Assembly (NCBI GenBank): GCA_002257025.1
Contig: NCHA01000020.1
Span: 1 to 64,000 of the forward strand
Direction: 5' to 3'
DNA: 64,000 bases
DNA from: Sphingobacteriales bacterium 16-39-50
GTDB lineage: Bacteria; Bacteroidota; Bacteroidia; Sphingobacteriales; Sphingobacteriaceae
Shown piece by piece: positions 62,669 to 64,000 of this stretch (position 1 is the stretch's first letter; each line of letters starts with the position of its first letter). The position numbers and the translations under genes were made by a program. Below the pieces are notes generated by a model. The model did not search any database. It worked only from the letters and a program-made list of their open reading frames with translations, and was not told the DNA's origin.

Positions 62669-63001
62669 ATGGGACTAACGAAAGCGGATATCTTCAGCAA
62701 AGAACAGAACAGATTGGCAATGCTCCTTAAGGCCATGGCTCATCCGGCACGGATTGCCATTCTTCAACGGATCATGATTTCAAATACCTGTATCTGCGGG
62801 GATTTAGTTGGTGAATTAGGTCTGGCGCAGGCAACTATTTCACAGCATCTTAAAGAGTTAAAAAGCATCGGACTGATCAAAGGTTCAATCAAGGGGACCA
62901 GCGTATGCTATTGCATTGACCCGGATACCTGGAAGGTATTGGAATCTACATTACAGGATTTTCTAGCTAATTATAAAGGTGAAACTATCTGTTGCCAGTA
63001 G
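62669..63001 (+). CDS. arsR: ArsR-family arsenic-responsive repressor
   Basis: 110 residues from the ATG at 62669; a TTG at 62654 lies in the palindromic operator and is less likely. Winged helix of the ArsR/SmtB type: AMAHPARIAILQRI, CICGDLVGELGLAQATISQH and LKELKSIGLIKG. The Cys pair in TCICGDLV (about 32-34) and the C-terminal Cys-Cys are candidate arsenite ligands. First gene of an arsR-arsC-acr3 operon. Confidence 0.93.
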   Translation: MGLTKADIFSKEQNRLAMLLKAMAHPARIAILQRIMISNTCICGDLVGELGLAQATISQHLKELKSIGLIKGSIKGTSVCYCIDPDTWKVLESTLQDFLANYKGETICCQ

Positions 63002-63049
63002 AAACAATTACTGAGAAATCGGCAAAAAAATTGATATAAAAATAAAGGG

Positions 63050-63466
63050 ATGAAAAACATACTCGTACTCTGCACAGGCAATAGTTGCAGAAGTCAAATA
63101 GCTGAAGGTTATCTGAAACATTATACAGGTGATAAGGCTAAGATCTACAGTGCAGGAATTGAGACTCATGGTGTGAATCCGAGAGCAATTAAGGTGATGG
63201 CCGAAGATCATATCGATATCTCAAAGCATACCTCGAACAATGTAAATGAGTATCTGGATATCCCTTTCGATTTTGTGATCACGGTTTGCGATAATGCGAA
63301 TGAAGCCTGTCCGTATTTCCCCAGGAATGTGGAACGTTTTCATTTTAATTTCCCTGATCCGGCGAAAGCCAAAGGAACTGAAGAGGAAATCATGGAGGAG
63401 TTCAGGAGAGTGAGGGAGATGATTAAGGTGTACGCGGCGGAGTTTGTACAGAAACAGATAGTGTAA
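63050..63466 (+). CDS. arsC: Arsenate reductase (LMW-phosphatase type, thioredoxin-coupled)
   Basis: 138 residues that reduce arsenate to arsenite in the cytosol. The P-loop CTGNSCRSQIAEG (Cys8, Arg14) and the redox Cys pair in TVCDNANEACP (about 80 and 87) define the thioredoxin-dependent class; FPDPAKAKG carries the catalytic Asp. 48 bases after arsR, and followed by acr3. Confidence 0.95.
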   Translation: MKNILVLCTGNSCRSQIAEGYLKHYTGDKAKIYSAGIETHGVNPRAIKVMAEDHIDISKHTSNNVNEYLDIPFDFVITVCDNANEACPYFPRNVERFHFNFPDPAKAKGTEEEIMEEFRRVREMIKVYAAEFVQKQIV

Positions 63467-63585
63467 TGGAGAAAATTTGATAATTAGGTAATTAGCAAAT
63501 GCTCAGGAACTAAATAGGGGAATTAGCATCCTGATAACAATCGGGATGAGGTAATTAGCATATGTATCCATAAACATAAATTGTA

Positions 63586-64000
63586 ATGCCAGCAACAAAC
63601 TGCGCTCCTGCGCATCAACGGAAAAAACTAGGCTTTCTAGACCGCTACCTAACCTTATGGATATTCCTTGCGATGGCAACAGGTGTAGCAATAGGTTACT
63701 TTATCCCCTCGGGTGTCGGGTTTATTAATTCCTATTCGAGCGGCACAACAAACATCCCCTTAGCTATCGGATTAATATTGATGATGTATCCACCATTGGC
63801 GAAAGTAAAATATGAAAACCTGGGTGAAGTGTTTCGTAATACAAAGGTGCTGAGCGTTTCCCTGATTTTGAACTGGATCATCGGTCCGGTGCTAATGTTT
63901 TTTCTGGCGATAACTTTTCTGGCGGATAAGCCTGAATACATGGTTGGTTTAATCTTAATCGGACTTGCACGCTGCATCGCAATGGTGATTGTATGGAATG
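63586..64000 (+). CDS. acr3: Arsenite efflux transporter Acr3 (partial, runs off the window)
   Basis: First 138 codons of an ACR3-family permease. After a short basic N-terminus ([20 protein letters not shown]) come hydrophobic helices, [20 protein letters not shown] and the family motif [13 protein letters not shown] with the essential Cys. It exports arsenite produced by ArsC. The ORF stays open to the end of the window. Confidence 0.93.
   Translation, partial: MPATNCAPAHQRKKLGFLDRYLTLWIFLAMATGVAIGYFIPSGVGFINSYSSGTTNIPLAIGLILMMYPPLAKVKYENLGEVFRNTKVLSVSLILNWIIGPVLMFFLAITFLADKPEYMVGLILIGLARCIAMVIVWN

Overview
The window is a piece of a Bacteroidota chromosome. Evidence: -7 boxes of the TAnnTTTG type in front of dxs and tRNA-Val, Bacteroidota-style integrases, family-typical Gmd, GlyA, Dxs and ScpA proteins, and AT-rich DNA with lipoprotein and Ala-Gln signal-peptide ends. 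I cannot name the genus from sequence alone.

Layout. (1) 1-7524 is ordinary core: a large GAF/PAS hybrid histidine kinase behind glyA and scpA on the minus strand, and dxs divergent on the plus strand. (2) 7553-16881 is a surface-polysaccharide cluster: three glycosyltransferases, an O-antigen polymerase-like protein, Gmd, a hexapeptide acyltransferase and AsnB. A secreted esterase follows at 17252-18118. (3) 18421-62354 is accessory DNA inserted in a tRNA-Val gene. (4) 62355-64000 returns to chromosome: an arsenic operon (arsR, arsC, start of acr3).

The accessory block is two integrative elements in tandem that share one tRNA-Val gene. Element A (about 18.45-45.27 kb) used the tRNA 3' end: 30 identical bases lie at 18421 and 45237, and its tyrosine recombinase (43973-45016) ends the element. 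Element B (about 45.27-62.22 kb) used the tRNA 5' half plus promoter: a 133-base near-identical repeat lies at 45269 and 62222, and its own integrase (45553-46782) starts it. The chromosomal tRNA is therefore split into a 3' piece and a 5' piece about 43.8 kb apart, while a complete tRNA-Val survives in the middle as a chimera. Both elements have paired short repeats near each end that look like integrase arm sites.

Cargo. Element A carries an MmeI-like restriction-modification enzyme, a possible HEPN-type protein, an overlapping three-gene unit (PGN_0703-type nuclease, a 60-residue protein, a uracil-DNA-glycosylase-like protein), an SRAP protein, RadC, several secreted proteins, three winged-helix proteins and an SF2 helicase-like protein. 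Element B carries a related SF2 helicase-like protein, a ribbon-helix-helix-like protein, a DUF262 plus HEPN pair, a type IIG/ISP restriction-modification enzyme, RadC, a Pol-beta-like nucleotidyltransferase and secreted or zinc-ribbon proteins. No relaxase or type IV secretion gene was recognised in either.

The most interesting observation is a long, structured, apparently non-coding RNA candidate in element A (30180-30735, plus strand) with a recognisable homologue in element B (about 50600-51095, minus strand). Several segments match in the same order although the two elements are otherwise mostly different. Both elements also carry families of 40-55 base imperfect palindromes between genes. 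In element B two of these form paired repeats on both sides of the restriction-modification module.
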